Positions 50,968 through 60,469 of a stretch of DNA of 64,000 nt are shown in pieces. The stretch spans positions 186,001-250,000 of the forward strand of contig PLDA01000006.1 in NCBI GenBank assembly GCA_003134965.1, read 5' to 3'. How positions within the stretch are numbered: the first letter of the stretch is position 1; each line of letters begins with the position of its first letter. The notes beneath the pieces were generated by a model. The model searched no databases. It was given only the letters and a program-made list of their open reading frames with translations, and was not told the DNA's origin. The position numbers were made by a program, and so were the translations under genes. This stretch comes from Vulcanimicrobium winogradskyi (lineage in GTDB: Bacteria; Vulcanimicrobiota; Vulcanimicrobiia; Vulcanimicrobiales; Vulcanimicrobiaceae).

Positions 50968-53955
50968 ATGCGATTTGCGCGTACGCTCTCTGGAGCGGTA
51001 CTGGTGCTTGCGCTTGCGCTTGAGCTGACGGCGTGTGGCCGTGGTCACTCGATGCGCGCACTGCCGCCGACGGCGGGTTCGCAAGGCGCTGGCGGTCCTG
51101 TCGGCGCTCACCGCAGGCCGCGTACGATCAATGAGGCGGCATACCCGAACGCGGTCATTCTGGATCACCCTGTCGCGTTCTACCGTCTCGACGACACGGG
51201 TTCGACGATGGTTGATTCCGGCCCCAACGGATTGAACGGCACCTACGGCTCTGCGGTGACGCGCGGCGCGACGTCGCTGGTTCCGAACACGATCGATCCC
51301 GCGGCGGCGTTCCCAGGTGGTGCGTGGAGTGCGAACGGCATCGCGACCGTGGCGCAAAGCAGCACGCTGCAGCCGACGAGCGTGTCGATCGAGGCATGGG
51401 TCTCGGAGAACGTGGTCAACAGCGGCGGCACCGTCGACCTGGTTTCGTACGGGTCCCAAAGCGGCGGTCAAGGGTATACGCTCCAGCTCACCTCGTCGAA
51501 CACGCTCGAGGTGTGGCTCAAGACCTCGGGCGGCGCGGGGACAGCCCAGGCGGTCGGCTCGACGGTGCTGACGCCGGGAGCCGCGTATCACGTGGTTGCG
51601 ACGTACGACGGCTCGAACGCGAACCTCTACGTCAACGGCGTGCTCGACGGATCGTTCACCGGCGGCTCGGCGATTTCGTACGCGGGGATCGGGTCGTATG
51701 GCCTGTCGATCGGCGAAAGCCAGAGCACGTCGCGCGTCCTCTTCAACGGAACGATCGACGATGTCTCGATCTTCAACGCAGCGCTGACCTCGACGCAGGC
51801 GGCGAGCCACTACGCTGCCGCGATGAGTTTCCCCGACGATCCGTACGCGCTGCAGGTCATGACCGACAATCCGTCCGCGTACTACCGTCTGGACGACGCC
51901 GGCGCGAAGATGTACGACGCGACCAACAACCGCATCAACGGCTCGTACGGCAGCGGGATAACGAAGCGGGCAACCGGCTTACTCTCCAACAGCGCGGATA
52001 CAGCCGCGACGTTCCCGGGCGGCAGCTGGAGTGCGAACTCGATCGCGACGGTGCCGCAGAACACCCTGCTGCAGCCCACCGCGCTTTCGATCGAGGCCTG
52101 GGTCAAGGAGACGGCGGTGAACAGCGGAGGCACCGTCGACTTGGTCTCGTACGGTCCTCAGACGGGGCAGGCGTACTCGCTCCAGATCTCGGCCTCGAAC
52201 GCGTTCGTCTTCGCTATGAGTTCGACCGGAACTCCATCCTCGGTCAGTCTGACGGGCTCTACGACGCTCTCCGCGGGCACGATCTACCACGTCGTCGCGA
52301 CGTTCGACGGAACCACCGCCAGGATCTACGTCAACGGCTCGCAGAACGTGACGACGAGCGCGACGGGCAACGTCAGCTACTCCGGGATCAGCACATATGG
52401 CTTGGCGCTGGGTGCGACGCAGTCGACGACGCGCAGCGTGTTCAACGGGACGCTCGATGAGGTCGCGATCTACGATCACGCGCTCTCCGCCGGCCACATC
52501 TCTTCCCACTACGGCACGAGTTCGTGGACGGCGTCGCAGAGCGGTCCGGCGCACATCCTCACCGCCGCGTACTACGAGCCGGGGAAGAACAGCGGCGTGT
52601 CGCTCCAGTACATGCTGCGCCACGTCGACTGGGCCGTCACGCAGGGCACGGACTACTCGCTCGCCGCAAGCTTCCGCGCCTCGGGCGGCAGCCACGCGAT
52701 GTGGTACACGGATCCCGTCTTGATCTACACTTGCAACTCGCCGTTCGGACCGACGAGCCAGAACACGCCGGGCTCCTGCGGCACGCCGCTCGGCACGGCG
52801 CTGAGCTCGGACGATTCCGCTTGGCAGCACGCGTCGGGGGCGACGACCAGCAGCGCGCCTGCGTGCTACGCCGCTCCGGCCGGAGCGCGACTGCACGGCT
52901 GGTCCGGCGGTACCTGCAGTACCAGCAGTACGTTCCTCTACAAGGAAGCGCCGTATATGGGCTCGTCGCACGCCCAATCCGCCTACGCGACGTACACGTC
53001 CGGCGTGACCAGTGCGAATAGCTTCTTCGACGTCACCTGGATGGACGACGGAAGTCCGCTCTATACCGACTTCCTCTTCACGTTCGGCGCGACGTCGGCC
53101 GAGTACGATTCGCTCGGGGCGACGACATACCGGAACGACATGATCGCCATGGCGTGCAAGGCGTCGAAGCCGGTGATCTTCAACGGCCCGTCGTGGGATG
53201 CGCTCGACTCGACGAACGGTCCGGCACAAAAGGCGTCCGTTACCGCAATGCTGCAATCACCGTGCGTCCTCGGCGGCGAGGTGGAAGGCGCCTTCGTCAC
53301 GCTCAGCGGCCGTAAGAACCTGAACCAACAAAATGAGAAGTACACGTTCATCCCGATCGCCGATAACATCTTGCTGGTGCAAAGCCTTCAGAAGTTCGCG
53401 CTGATCGACGACTACACGGGTTGCTCGTACGGGAGCAGCGGCTGCACGTTCGACCCGGTCGGAGACCGAATCTACAATCTCGGCGGCCTTTGGCTCATCT
53501 ACGATCCGCGCTACACGCTCGCCTGGAACCAGATCGATCCCGGCAACGGGGATCCGTTCATGACCGACGGAGACGGGAACTTCGACGGTCTCGTCGCCGA
53601 GTACAATATCGTGCCGACGCAGCCGTACCAGACCGCGACCGGCACGGATATCACGACGCTGCAGATCGCCGATGGCCACACGGCAGGAGGCTCGCCGGCG
53701 GGCGGCGCCTTCCGGCGCGAGTTCGCCCAGTGCTATCAGAACGGCTCGAGCATCGGCCGTTGCGCGGTCGTGCTGAATCCGGAGTCGAGCGACTATACGA
53801 GCGGCGGGGTCGTGACGATACCGACGCTGGCGCATAGCTACTCCAGCGCCTTGGTGCTGGACAACCTGCCTGCCGACGCCGGCGGCAGCGCGACGTGGAC
53901 CACGACGCTTCCCACGACGCTGCAACCGATGACGGCGGTGATCCTGAAACAGTAG
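50968..53955 (+). CDS. Secreted lipoprotein with two LamG/concanavalin domains and a hydrolase-like domain (paralogue 2)
   Basis: 995 residues from ATG 50968 (an upstream ATG at 50923 would spoil the signal peptide). Lipobox LELTAC. Two LamG-type domains (about 80-290 and 300-510) each start with AVAFYRLDD or SAYYRLDD and contain SIEAWV and ATYDGSNANLYVNGV, the standard signature. The C-terminal domain (520-990) is a diverged version of the paralogous domain: AAYYEPGKN, MWYTDPV, TWMDDGSPLYTD, VIFNGPSWD, EGAFVT, LWLIYDPRYT, REFAQCYQNGSSIGRCAVVL. The DD and EG acidic positions are kept. Probably surface anchored and carbohydrate binding through LamG. Confidence 0.82.
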   Translation: MRFARTLSGAVLVLALALELTACGRGHSMRALPPTAGSQGAGGPVGAHRRPRTINEAAYPNAVILDHPVAFYRLDDTGSTMVDSGPNGLNGTYGSAVTRGATSLVPNTIDPAAAFPGGAWSANGIATVAQSSTLQPTSVSIEAWVSENVVNSGGTVDLVSYGSQSGGQGYTLQLTSSNTLEVWLKTSGGAGTAQAVGSTVLTPGAAYHVVATYDGSNANLYVNGVLDGSFTGGSAISYAGIGSYGLSIGESQSTSRVLFNGTIDDVSIFNAALTSTQAASHYAAAMSFPDDPYALQVMTDNPSAYYRLDDAGAKMYDATNNRINGSYGSGITKRATGLLSNSADTAATFPGGSWSANSIATVPQNTLLQPTALSIEAWVKETAVNSGGTVDLVSYGPQTGQAYSLQISASNAFVFAMSSTGTPSSVSLTGSTTLSAGTIYHVVATFDGTTARIYVNGSQNVTTSATGNVSYSGISTYGLALGATQSTTRSVFNGTLDEVAIYDHALSAGHISSHYGTSSWTASQSGPAHILTAAYYEPGKNSGVSLQYMLRHVDWAVTQGTDYSLAASFRASGGSHAMWYTDPVLIYTCNSPFGPTSQNTPGSCGTPLGTALSSDDSAWQHASGATTSSAPACYAAPAGARLHGWSGGTCSTSSTFLYKEAPYMGSSHAQSAYATYTSGVTSANSFFDVTWMDDGSPLYTDFLFTFGATSAEYDSLGATTYRNDMIAMACKASKPVIFNGPSWDALDSTNGPAQKASVTAMLQSPCVLGGEVEGAFVTLSGRKNLNQQNEKYTFIPIADNILLVQSLQKFALIDDYTGCSYGSSGCTFDPVGDRIYNLGGLWLIYDPRYTLAWNQIDPGNGDPFMTDGDGNFDGLVAEYNIVPTQPYQTATGTDITTLQIADGHTAGGSPAGGAFRREFAQCYQNGSSIGRCAVVLNPESSDYTSGGVVTIPTLAHSYSSALVLDNLPADAGGSATWTTTLPTTLQPMTAVILKQ

Positions 53956-54001
53956 GCCGGGCTGCCAGGCCGGAGTCCGGCGCGGGTACAAGGACTCCGA
54001 C

Positions 54002-55300
54002 ATGCAGCTTCGCCGGTGCCTCGCGCTCGGCGCCGTCGTCCTCGGCACGGCGGCGTCGCCGCGTCCGGATCCGGCGGCGTGGCGGCTCGTGCCCCACGTT
54101 CGCGTTCAGGCGTACTACGGGCTCAACGACTTCAACGCCGACGTCCCGGCAGCATACATGGCGGCGCACGTCGACATCGTCGAAGACGACGGCTACACCG
54201 CCGAACACGCCGACCGGTTCAAGCGCGCCGGGGGGCGCATGGCGATCGCGTATACGGACCCGACGTACGCGACGCACTGCCCGCCGCCGTTCGTGCCGCC
54301 GTCCGGCCGCTGCGGTGGCCCGATCGCGGACCTGGTCGCGAGCGACGAACGCGCGTTCATCCACGACGCGACGGGCGCGCGCGTGCGGAAGTACTTCAAT
54401 CCCTATTTTCAGTACCAGGAGATCTTCAACGTCACGTCGCCGGTCGCGTGGCGCGCGTACGCCGCGACGACCGCGGAGATCCTACGCCATTCGCCGCTGC
54501 TCGACGGCTTCGAAGCGGACGATTCCGGGAGTCCCTTCACCGGCATCGACGGCAAGCTGGGCTCGAACCTGTACTATTCATTCAGCGCGTTCGGCGTCGA
54601 GATCCGCAGCGACGAGCAGTGGATCGCCGGCGAGTCGGCGATGCTCAAGGCGGCGGGAAAGCCGCTGATGATCAACGGTGGCGATCCGCGCGGCACGGGG
54701 CCCGCGTACGACGGCCGGTTCCTCGACCTGCCCTTCGTCATGTCCGAACAGCAGGAAGGCTGCTTCAACAACAGCGGCAACTACCTGTACTCCGATCGCA
54801 ACGACAAATTCCGCCGCGAGGAGAACGCGCTGTTGAACGTGATGTCGCACGGCAAGAGCGCGGTCTGCTTTCCCACCGGCGACACGACCCCGCCGCACCG
54901 GACCTATGCGTACGCCGCCTGGCTCCTGACGTACGATCCCCGCTACTCGGTCTACCTCATGGCGGTCAAGCAGTCCGACGGCGAGTCGCTCTATCCCGAG
55001 ATCGAGCTCGTGCCGCTGGCGCCACGCGCGACGCCGTCGTCGATCGACGATCTGCGCCGCGACGGCGTCTACGTGCGCGAGTTCGGCGAGTGCGCCATCG
55101 CGGCGCGGTCGATCGGGCCGTGCGCCGCCGTCGTAAACGCATCGTTCCGTTCGGCAGCCTCGATCCCCCGGCTTGCGGTGGCGTACGCGAACCACGTGGC
55201 GCTCGACCCTCAGAGCCTCTATCACGGCGGCCGCGCGCGCGTGGAGAGCGGCGCGCCGAATTCGCTCGGCCCGGAGACGGCCGCTATTCTGGTGCGTTGA
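54002..55300 (+). CDS. Exported TIM-barrel-like hydrolase-family protein (paralogue 3)
   Basis: 432 residues from ATG 54002. Short signal peptide (RRCLALGAVVLGTAAS) without a lipobox, so released rather than anchored. It consists of the shared domain only and is very close to paralogue 1: QAYYGLNDFNAD, VDIVEDDGYTAEH, MAIAYTDPTY, GFEADDSGSPFTG, LMINGGDPRGTGPAYD, EGCFNNSGNYLYSD, AWLLTYDPRYSV, REFGECAIAARSIGPCAAVV, SLGPETAAILVR. Conserved Asp and Glu are as in the others. Its 3' end overlaps the convergent membrane glycosyltransferase gene by 17 bases. Confidence 0.8.
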   Translation: MQLRRCLALGAVVLGTAASPRPDPAAWRLVPHVRVQAYYGLNDFNADVPAAYMAAHVDIVEDDGYTAEHADRFKRAGGRMAIAYTDPTYATHCPPPFVPPSGRCGGPIADLVASDERAFIHDATGARVRKYFNPYFQYQEIFNVTSPVAWRAYAATTAEILRHSPLLDGFEADDSGSPFTGIDGKLGSNLYYSFSAFGVEIRSDEQWIAGESAMLKAAGKPLMINGGDPRGTGPAYDGRFLDLPFVMSEQQEGCFNNSGNYLYSDRNDKFRREENALLNVMSHGKSAVCFPTGDTTPPHRTYAYAAWLLTYDPRYSVYLMAVKQSDGESLYPEIELVPLAPRATPSSIDDLRRDGVYVREFGECAIAARSIGPCAAVVNASFRSAASIPRLAVAYANHVALDPQSLYHGGRARVESGAPNSLGPETAAILVR

Positions 55301-56549
55301 GCGGGGTTCGCCGGGCGTTCACGATGCTTCGCGCTACGAGCACGATCACGACCGCGTAGTACGGCACCAGCAGCGCGAACGAACGCGCCGGCGAGAGTGA
55401 GAAATGCGGGTCGATCAGGTGCGCGATCGCCGGGAGCGAGACGAAGAAGACGCCGGTGAACGTCGGAATGCGGACGGCATACGGAATGCACCACCCCAGG
55501 TACCACGGATAGACGATCGTGCTGATCGCGCTGAAGCTATAGGCCGCCGGCGCCACGAAGGCGTTGCGGGCGACGGCGGCCACGATCGCCGCCGCCGCGA
55601 TCGCGGCGAGCACAGCGTGCAGCGACGCTGCGAATAGGTGCGGAAGGTCTGCGCGCGTCGCGATTTGCATGTGGCCGACCTCGGTCATCGCGTGCAGGTA
55701 GGCCGCGCCGCCGAAGACCCACGACACGACCGCCGTGACGGCGAGCGAGGCGGCGGCGTAGGCCAACGTCTGCGGCCACGCGCGGCGACCGGCGTATGCG
55801 AGGATCGCGATCGCGACGAAGACGATCTTGATCAGCGCCGCGGCACCCGCCACAAGCGCCCCGAGCAGCGGCCGCGTCCGAGCGATCGCCGTCCCGGCGA
55901 CGACGAGCACGAGCGGTCCGAGATCGTTGTGGGCCTGGACGACGAAATAGAACCACAGCATCGGATTGAGCGCGGTCACGGCCAGCGTCGCCGCATTACA
56001 CCCCGCGCGCCGGAGGCCCAGTACCAGCGCGCCGAGCAGCACGACGTTCACCGCGCGCAGGATTCCGAGCGCCGCCGCAAAGCTCGGCGCCCAGCCGACC
56101 AGGGCGCGGTCGACGGCGAGCCAGAGCGGCCCGTAGACGAGCGGCGGCAACTGCGGCCACGTGCTTGCGACGCGCTCGAAACCGGGACTCGAGATCGCGA
56201 CGGGCGAGGGTGCGTAGGCTTGCGCGAACGCCGGCAGCTTCGCGTACGCGACGTACGCTGCCGCGTCGTCGTCCGTATTCGGCGCAAGCGCCGACAGGAC
56301 GAGCAGCGCGATCGCCGCGGGCACAACGGCGAGCACGATCGACCGCGCGGAGCTCCGGCCGGCGTCGCGGTACAGCTGCAGCAGCGCGGCGCTCTGCAGC
56401 AACCCGGTTACGATCATGACCAGCGCGTGGACGGCGTGGGGGTCGCTGCCCGAGGCCTTCGCCGCCCACACCTGGGCGCCGTAGAGGACGACGATTGCAA
56501 CGCTTGCCGCGGCGATGCGGAGCCGCGCGTTCGAGGGCGACGTGACCAT
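55284..56549 (-). CDS. GT87-type (DUF2029) membrane glycosyltransferase
   Basis: 421 residues, about eleven membrane segments. The long first outer loop holds the GT-C acidic motif region LAPNTDDDAAAYVAYAK; LNPMLWFYFVVQAHNDLG is the conserved intramembrane signature of GT87 enzymes. Such proteins use polyprenyl-phosphate-linked sugars at the outer face. Four bases separate it from the methyltransferase downstream in gene order (56554), so they form a minus-strand pair. Confidence 0.8.
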   Translation of the reverse strand: MVTSPSNARLRIAAASVAIVVLYGAQVWAAKASGSDPHAVHALVMIVTGLLQSAALLQLYRDAGRSSARSIVLAVVPAAIALLVLSALAPNTDDDAAAYVAYAKLPAFAQAYAPSPVAISSPGFERVASTWPQLPPLVYGPLWLAVDRALVGWAPSFAAALGILRAVNVVLLGALVLGLRRAGCNAATLAVTALNPMLWFYFVVQAHNDLGPLVLVVAGTAIARTRPLLGALVAGAAALIKIVFVAIAILAYAGRRAWPQTLAYAAASLAVTAVVSWVFGGAAYLHAMTEVGHMQIATRADLPHLFAASLHAVLAAIAAAAIVAAVARNAFVAPAAYSFSAISTIVYPWYLGWCIPYAVRIPTFTGVFFVSLPAIAHLIDPHFSLSPARSFALLVPYYAVVIVLVARSIVNARRTPLNAPE

Positions 56550-56553
56550 AGGT

Positions 56554-57507
56554 CTACACCGTCCGGCTGATCGGGTGCTGTGCGCCGCTGTAGTGAACCA
56601 GCATCTCGCGCGGCGCGATCGGTGCGTCGGCCCGGCGGCCGTAGAAGTAGACGCTCGACGCGCCGTCGACGGCGTGCGCGCGGGAACCGAACCGATCGAT
56701 CAGCGCGGCGAACGGCCGGACCGCCAGCCGCACGGCGGCTGCGGCGCCTCGCACGGGAACGATCGTGCGCGTCGCCTGGCTCAGCGACCACACCAGTTGT
56801 TCGCCGGGGCCGGCGACGACGCCGGATTCGATCAGCGTGAAGTGCCGGAACAGCCAGCGGTGACCGCTCTCGGTGAAACGCGTGAAGTCATGGGGGCCTT
56901 CGTGCACGTGCTGCAGGAACGGCGTGTCGGCGTAGACGACGCCGCCCGGCCGCAGCACGCGATGGATCTCGGCGGCGACGCGCCACGGGTCGAGCACGTG
57001 CTCGAGCACGGCCTGCACGACGACGGCGTCGACCGAGGCGTCGGCGAGCGGAATGCGATGTCCGTCGGCAACGAACTGCGTGTTCGGTGAGGGGAAGATG
57101 TCGAACGCTGCGACGTCGTGGCCGGGCGCGTCGTACAGGCTCTCGAGCCCGCTTCCCACCGTGCCGCCGCCGATGACGAGCACGATCGGACGGCGTCCGG
57201 TGACGTGGCGCATCTCGTCCGCGATCAGCTGCGCGATCCGCGGCGCGACGCGGTTCTTGGGCCCGAAGGCGCTCGCGAGCGCGCGCAGTCCACGCACTTG
57301 GCGCGGCGCTGCGGGGACGACCGCGGCGGGATCCAGGATCGAATCGCTCGCGTCAACCAGGACGGGCTGGCCTCCGGCGACGTGAAACGGCGTGCTCGCC
57401 TGTTTGCACTGCGGATTCGTGCAGCGCAGGCCCTTCTCAGCGAGCGGCGACGCGCACACGGGGCACCGCAGCAGCGGGAGCAGTGCATCGAGCGTCGTTA
57501 GCGGCAT
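56554..57507 (-). CDS. SAM-dependent methyltransferase with N-terminal zinc-ribbon
   Basis: 317 residues from ATG 57507. Residues 10-50 are a Trm112-like ribbon (LLPLLRCPVCASPLAEKGLR, then CTNPQCK), four Cys for zinc. Then a class I methyltransferase: VLVIGGGTVGSGL (SAM site), VADGHRIPLADASVDAVVVQ, and VLEHVLDPWRVAAEIHRVL. It is common in O-antigen clusters, where it methylates sugars or caps chains. The target is inference. Confidence 0.87.
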   Translation of the reverse strand: MPLTTLDALLPLLRCPVCASPLAEKGLRCTNPQCKQASTPFHVAGGQPVLVDASDSILDPAAVVPAAPRQVRGLRALASAFGPKNRVAPRIAQLIADEMRHVTGRRPIVLVIGGGTVGSGLESLYDAPGHDVAAFDIFPSPNTQFVADGHRIPLADASVDAVVVQAVLEHVLDPWRVAAEIHRVLRPGGVVYADTPFLQHVHEGPHDFTRFTESGHRWLFRHFTLIESGVVAGPGEQLVWSLSQATRTIVPVRGAAAAVRLAVRPFAALIDRFGSRAHAVDGASSVYFYGRRADAPIAPREMLVHYSGAQHPISRTV

Positions 57508-57561
57508 GGTCGGGTATTCGCCGCGGGGTGGCGCCGGTCATCGGCGCGAACGCAGTTGGGG

Positions 57562-58317
57562 ATGAGTGTCAAGAAGCTGGCCGATAGTGCGCTCGCGACG
57601 TTCGATCACGACTACGTCAGCGACGCCGCGTTCGCCGCGATCGCCGCGCGGATTCGGGGCGACTTCCCGGACGGCCGGTTCAGCTTCCTCGACATCGGCG
57701 GCGGGAAGGGATTCTTCGCCGACCGCGTCCTCACGGAGTTCCCGGAGTGCACCGGCGTCGTGCTCGACAATGCGGATCTGCTGCTCTACGCGAACGCCGA
57801 GAATCCGCGCAAGCGGCTGGTGCTCGGTTCGGCGACGGACCTACAGGCCATCTTCCCGGCCGAGCGGTTCGACGTCGCGTTCTTCAACTTCGCGCTGCAC
57901 CATTTCATCGGAACGAGCTACGCCGACACGCGGCGGCTGCAGCGCGAGAGCCTGCGCCAAGCGGCCTTGATGCTCACGTCCGCCGGCCGGATCGCCGTCT
58001 CCGAGATCACCTACAACGGCGCGCTCGTCGACAACCTTCCCAGCCACGTCGTGTTCCGGCTGACCTCGAGCAAGGCGCTCGCCCCGGTGGTCGCGCGCTT
58101 GGGCGCGAACACCGCCGGAACCGGCGTCTGCTTCATGAGCGCCAAGACGTGGCAGCGCGAGTTCGACCGCCTCGGCCTCGCGACGGCGGTCACGCGCGAA
58201 CCGGCTCCGGCGCGCTCACTGCGCTCGCGACTGCGGCTGGCCGCCGTGTCGGCCGGGAGCGTCGTGAACGCGCATTTCTGGCTGACCCCGAAGCGTCAGG
58301 AACGCCCGGCGCGGTAG
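57562..58317 (+). CDS. Class I SAM-dependent methyltransferase
   Basis: 251 residues from ATG 57562 (TTG 57556 would add two). SAM site FLDIGGGKGFFADRVL, a DNADLLLYANAEN ribose-binding stretch, and RFDVAFFNFALHHFIG as motif IV/post-I. It is divergent from the preceding gene and overlaps the convergent glycosyltransferase by 22 bases at its end. Methylation of a glycan intermediate is the likely role. Confidence 0.85.
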   Translation: MSVKKLADSALATFDHDYVSDAAFAAIAARIRGDFPDGRFSFLDIGGGKGFFADRVLTEFPECTGVVLDNADLLLYANAENPRKRLVLGSATDLQAIFPAERFDVAFFNFALHHFIGTSYADTRRLQRESLRQAALMLTSAGRIAVSEITYNGALVDNLPSHVVFRLTSSKALAPVVARLGANTAGTGVCFMSAKTWQREFDRLGLATAVTREPAPARSLRSRLRLAAVSAGSVVNAHFWLTPKRQERPAR

Positions 58318-59351
58318 AGCGCCAGTACCTCGCTCGCCCAGCGCGCGAGACTGTCGTCCGTTCGCGGTGCGCCCTCATCGCCGCCGTGGGGCGTCGCGAG
58401 CGCGGCGCCCAGCGCGGAGCCGAACGCTTGCGCGTCCTCGGGCGTGGCGAAGTGCACCGACGCGCTGCCGGCCGCCGTTTCCCGGAGCGCGGGCAGGTCG
58501 CTCGCCGCCGCCGGCAACCCGCTCAGCACGGCCTCGCGCAGGACGAGCCCGAAACCTTCGGCGCGGCTCGGCATCGCGAGCGCATCGGCCGCCCAGAGCA
58601 GCGGCACGACGTCGTCGGTGCGCTCGATCGCGATCACGTCCGCGCGGCGCGCGAGCAGTTCGCGCGCGTCCGCCGGCGTCGCGACCGCGATCACGACCGG
58701 ATGCTCGAGATCGCTCAGCGCATCGGTGAGGACGTCGGCGCCTTTGATGCGCGGGTCGCGGCCGAAGAAGAGGATCGCGGGGCGATCGCCCAGACCCAGC
58801 GTTGCGCGTGCCGCGTCGCGCTCCGCGCGCGACGGCGGCCGAAAGCGCGTCGCGTCGACGGCGTTGGTGACGAGCGCGACGCGCCGGCGCGGGGCACCGT
58901 TCCGCACGACTTCGTCGCGAATCGCCGCGGAGACGGCGACGAACCGCTCGACGCGCGACCCGATCAGGCGGTACTTGGCGAAGGTGCGCGCCGTGCGTTC
59001 GGCGCGGCCGTTCTCGTGCGCCGTGACGCTGGAGTGGATGTGCCACAGAATCCGCGCGCGCGACGTCCAGAGCGCCGTCGTCGCGTGCGTCGCCCAATCG
59101 GCGAAGTGCACGTGCGCGATGTCGGGGCGCCAGGCGCGCGCGAACCGCACGGCGTCCGCCGCATCGTCGACCAGGTGCAGCTCGATCCCGGCCGCCCGCG
59201 CCGCGGGGTGCCAGGTGGCATCCGCGACGCGCGGCGCGACGAGCGCGACCTCATCGCCGCGCGCGACGAGCGCGCGCGCCAACGCGTCGATCAGCGGTAC
59301 GAACCCGCCCGCCGTCGTTCCGTAGAAGCTCGCGAGCTGCAGAATGCGCAC
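58296..59351 (-). CDS. Glycosyltransferase family 4 (GT-B)
   Basis: 351 residues from ATG 59351. N-terminal nucleotide fold with LASFYGTTAGGFVPLIDALA (acceptor-side loop), hinge to AILFFGRDPRIKGADVLTDA, and the donor-site Glu motif PSRAEGFGLVLREAVLSGLP. Typical of mannosyl- or galactosyl-transferases of EPS clusters. It lies downstream of the two FemAB-like genes on the minus strand. Confidence 0.9.
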   Translation of the reverse strand: MRILQLASFYGTTAGGFVPLIDALARALVARGDEVALVAPRVADATWHPAARAAGIELHLVDDAADAVRFARAWRPDIAHVHFADWATHATTALWTSRARILWHIHSSVTAHENGRAERTARTFAKYRLIGSRVERFVAVSAAIRDEVVRNGAPRRRVALVTNAVDATRFRPPSRAERDAARATLGLGDRPAILFFGRDPRIKGADVLTDALSDLEHPVVIAVATPADARELLARRADVIAIERTDDVVPLLWAADALAMPSRAEGFGLVLREAVLSGLPAAASDLPALRETAAGSASVHFATPEDAQAFGSALGAALATPHGGDEGAPRTDDSLARWASEVLALYRAGRS

Positions 59352-59359
59352 CGGCCCGC

Positions 59360-60469
59360 TCAGGGGGCGGGGCGCCGCGTGCGGATGCGCACGGCTGCTG
59401 CGCGCACCGCGTCGTAGAGCGGCTGCAGGAGCCGCAGCAGGCGCGCTCGCGCGCTGCCGCGCGCCAGGGCGAAGTGCCGGTTGTGCGTCTCGCGGGTCGC
59501 GTACGAACCTTTGTACGCCTCACCGCCGCGCATGAAGTCGAACGTGCGAAACCCGCCGTCGATCGCTTCTTGAATGCACGTCCCGAGGATCGCCTTCCCG
59601 GGGCTGAACCGTCCGTACGTGGGATCGTGTCCGAGCAAGTAGTCGGCGTACACGCCGCGTTCCGGATCGACGAAGGCCGCGCTTCCGGCGAACGCGTGGT
59701 TGCCGTCCCACAGCACGTTGATCCGCAGGCAGCCGGCGGCGAACGTCGCGCGAAAGAGCCGGCGATACTTGTCGTTGCGGTCGGCCGTGGTGCCCCAGCG
59801 CAGCGCGTTGAGGTCGAGGAGCGCTTCGATGTGCGCGTCGACGTCGGCGGCCGTCGCGGCGGTCGCGCGCCAGTTCGGCAGGCTCTCGGCGATCATCTTC
59901 ATCGGGCGCAGCGTGCTGCGCCGCGTCGGCTTGCTGAGCCGTGCCAAGAGTTCGGTCCAGTCCGAAGGAAGGTCGATCGCGCTGCATGGCGTGGTTTCGG
60001 ACTCCTCGAGCGTCGCACCGCCGTCGCGGAGCCGCTCGACGATCGCCGCGAAGCGCGGATCGAGGACGTCGGTGAAGCTCGCGATGTCCCACGGCGTCGC
60101 GCTCAGCGCGTCGGCGAATCGCTCGATCGCTTCCGGCTCGTCAGCGGGGCGGCAGAGCATCCCTTGATAGTCGGCGAAGGGCGCGCTGGCGAAGGTGAGC
60201 TGCCGCGCGATCGGCAGTTTGGGATGCGGCGAACCGCGTAGCGAGATCGGCAGCGCGGCGACGAGGCGGCCGCCGTCGCGCAGTGCCAGAATGCTCCACG
60301 GCAGCGGGCTCACCGCGAGAAACGCGCGCAGCCACGCCGACGAGAGGAACACCGAGGCGTACGGATCCGCGCGGCGCAGATCGTCCCACGCGCCACGCAA
60401 GGCGTCGAAACCCGCGAGGTCGTCGATCCGGATCAGTTCCAGGCTGCGCGGAGCGGCGGCGAGGTTCAT
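59360..60469 (-). CDS. FemAB/BioF2-type GNAT acyltransferase (CelD/BcsL-like)
   Basis: 369 residues from ATG 60469. Two linked GNAT folds: an N-terminal half (FLSSAWLRAFLAVSPLPWSI, then GRLVAALPISLRG) and a C-terminal half with NVLWDGNHAFAGSAAFVDPE, DYLLGHDPTYGRFSPGKAIL and FRTFDFMRGGEAYKGSYAT, the signature of BioF2-like/CelD proteins. They probably acylate sugars or polymers. The start overlaps the truncated copy's stop by four bases. Confidence 0.85.
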   Translation of the reverse strand: MNLAAAPRSLELIRIDDLAGFDALRGAWDDLRRADPYASVFLSSAWLRAFLAVSPLPWSILALRDGGRLVAALPISLRGSPHPKLPIARQLTFASAPFADYQGMLCRPADEPEAIERFADALSATPWDIASFTDVLDPRFAAIVERLRDGGATLEESETTPCSAIDLPSDWTELLARLSKPTRRSTLRPMKMIAESLPNWRATAATAADVDAHIEALLDLNALRWGTTADRNDKYRRLFRATFAAGCLRINVLWDGNHAFAGSAAFVDPERGVYADYLLGHDPTYGRFSPGKAILGTCIQEAIDGGFRTFDFMRGGEAYKGSYATRETHNRHFALARGSARARLLRLLQPLYDAVRAAAVRIRTRRPAP

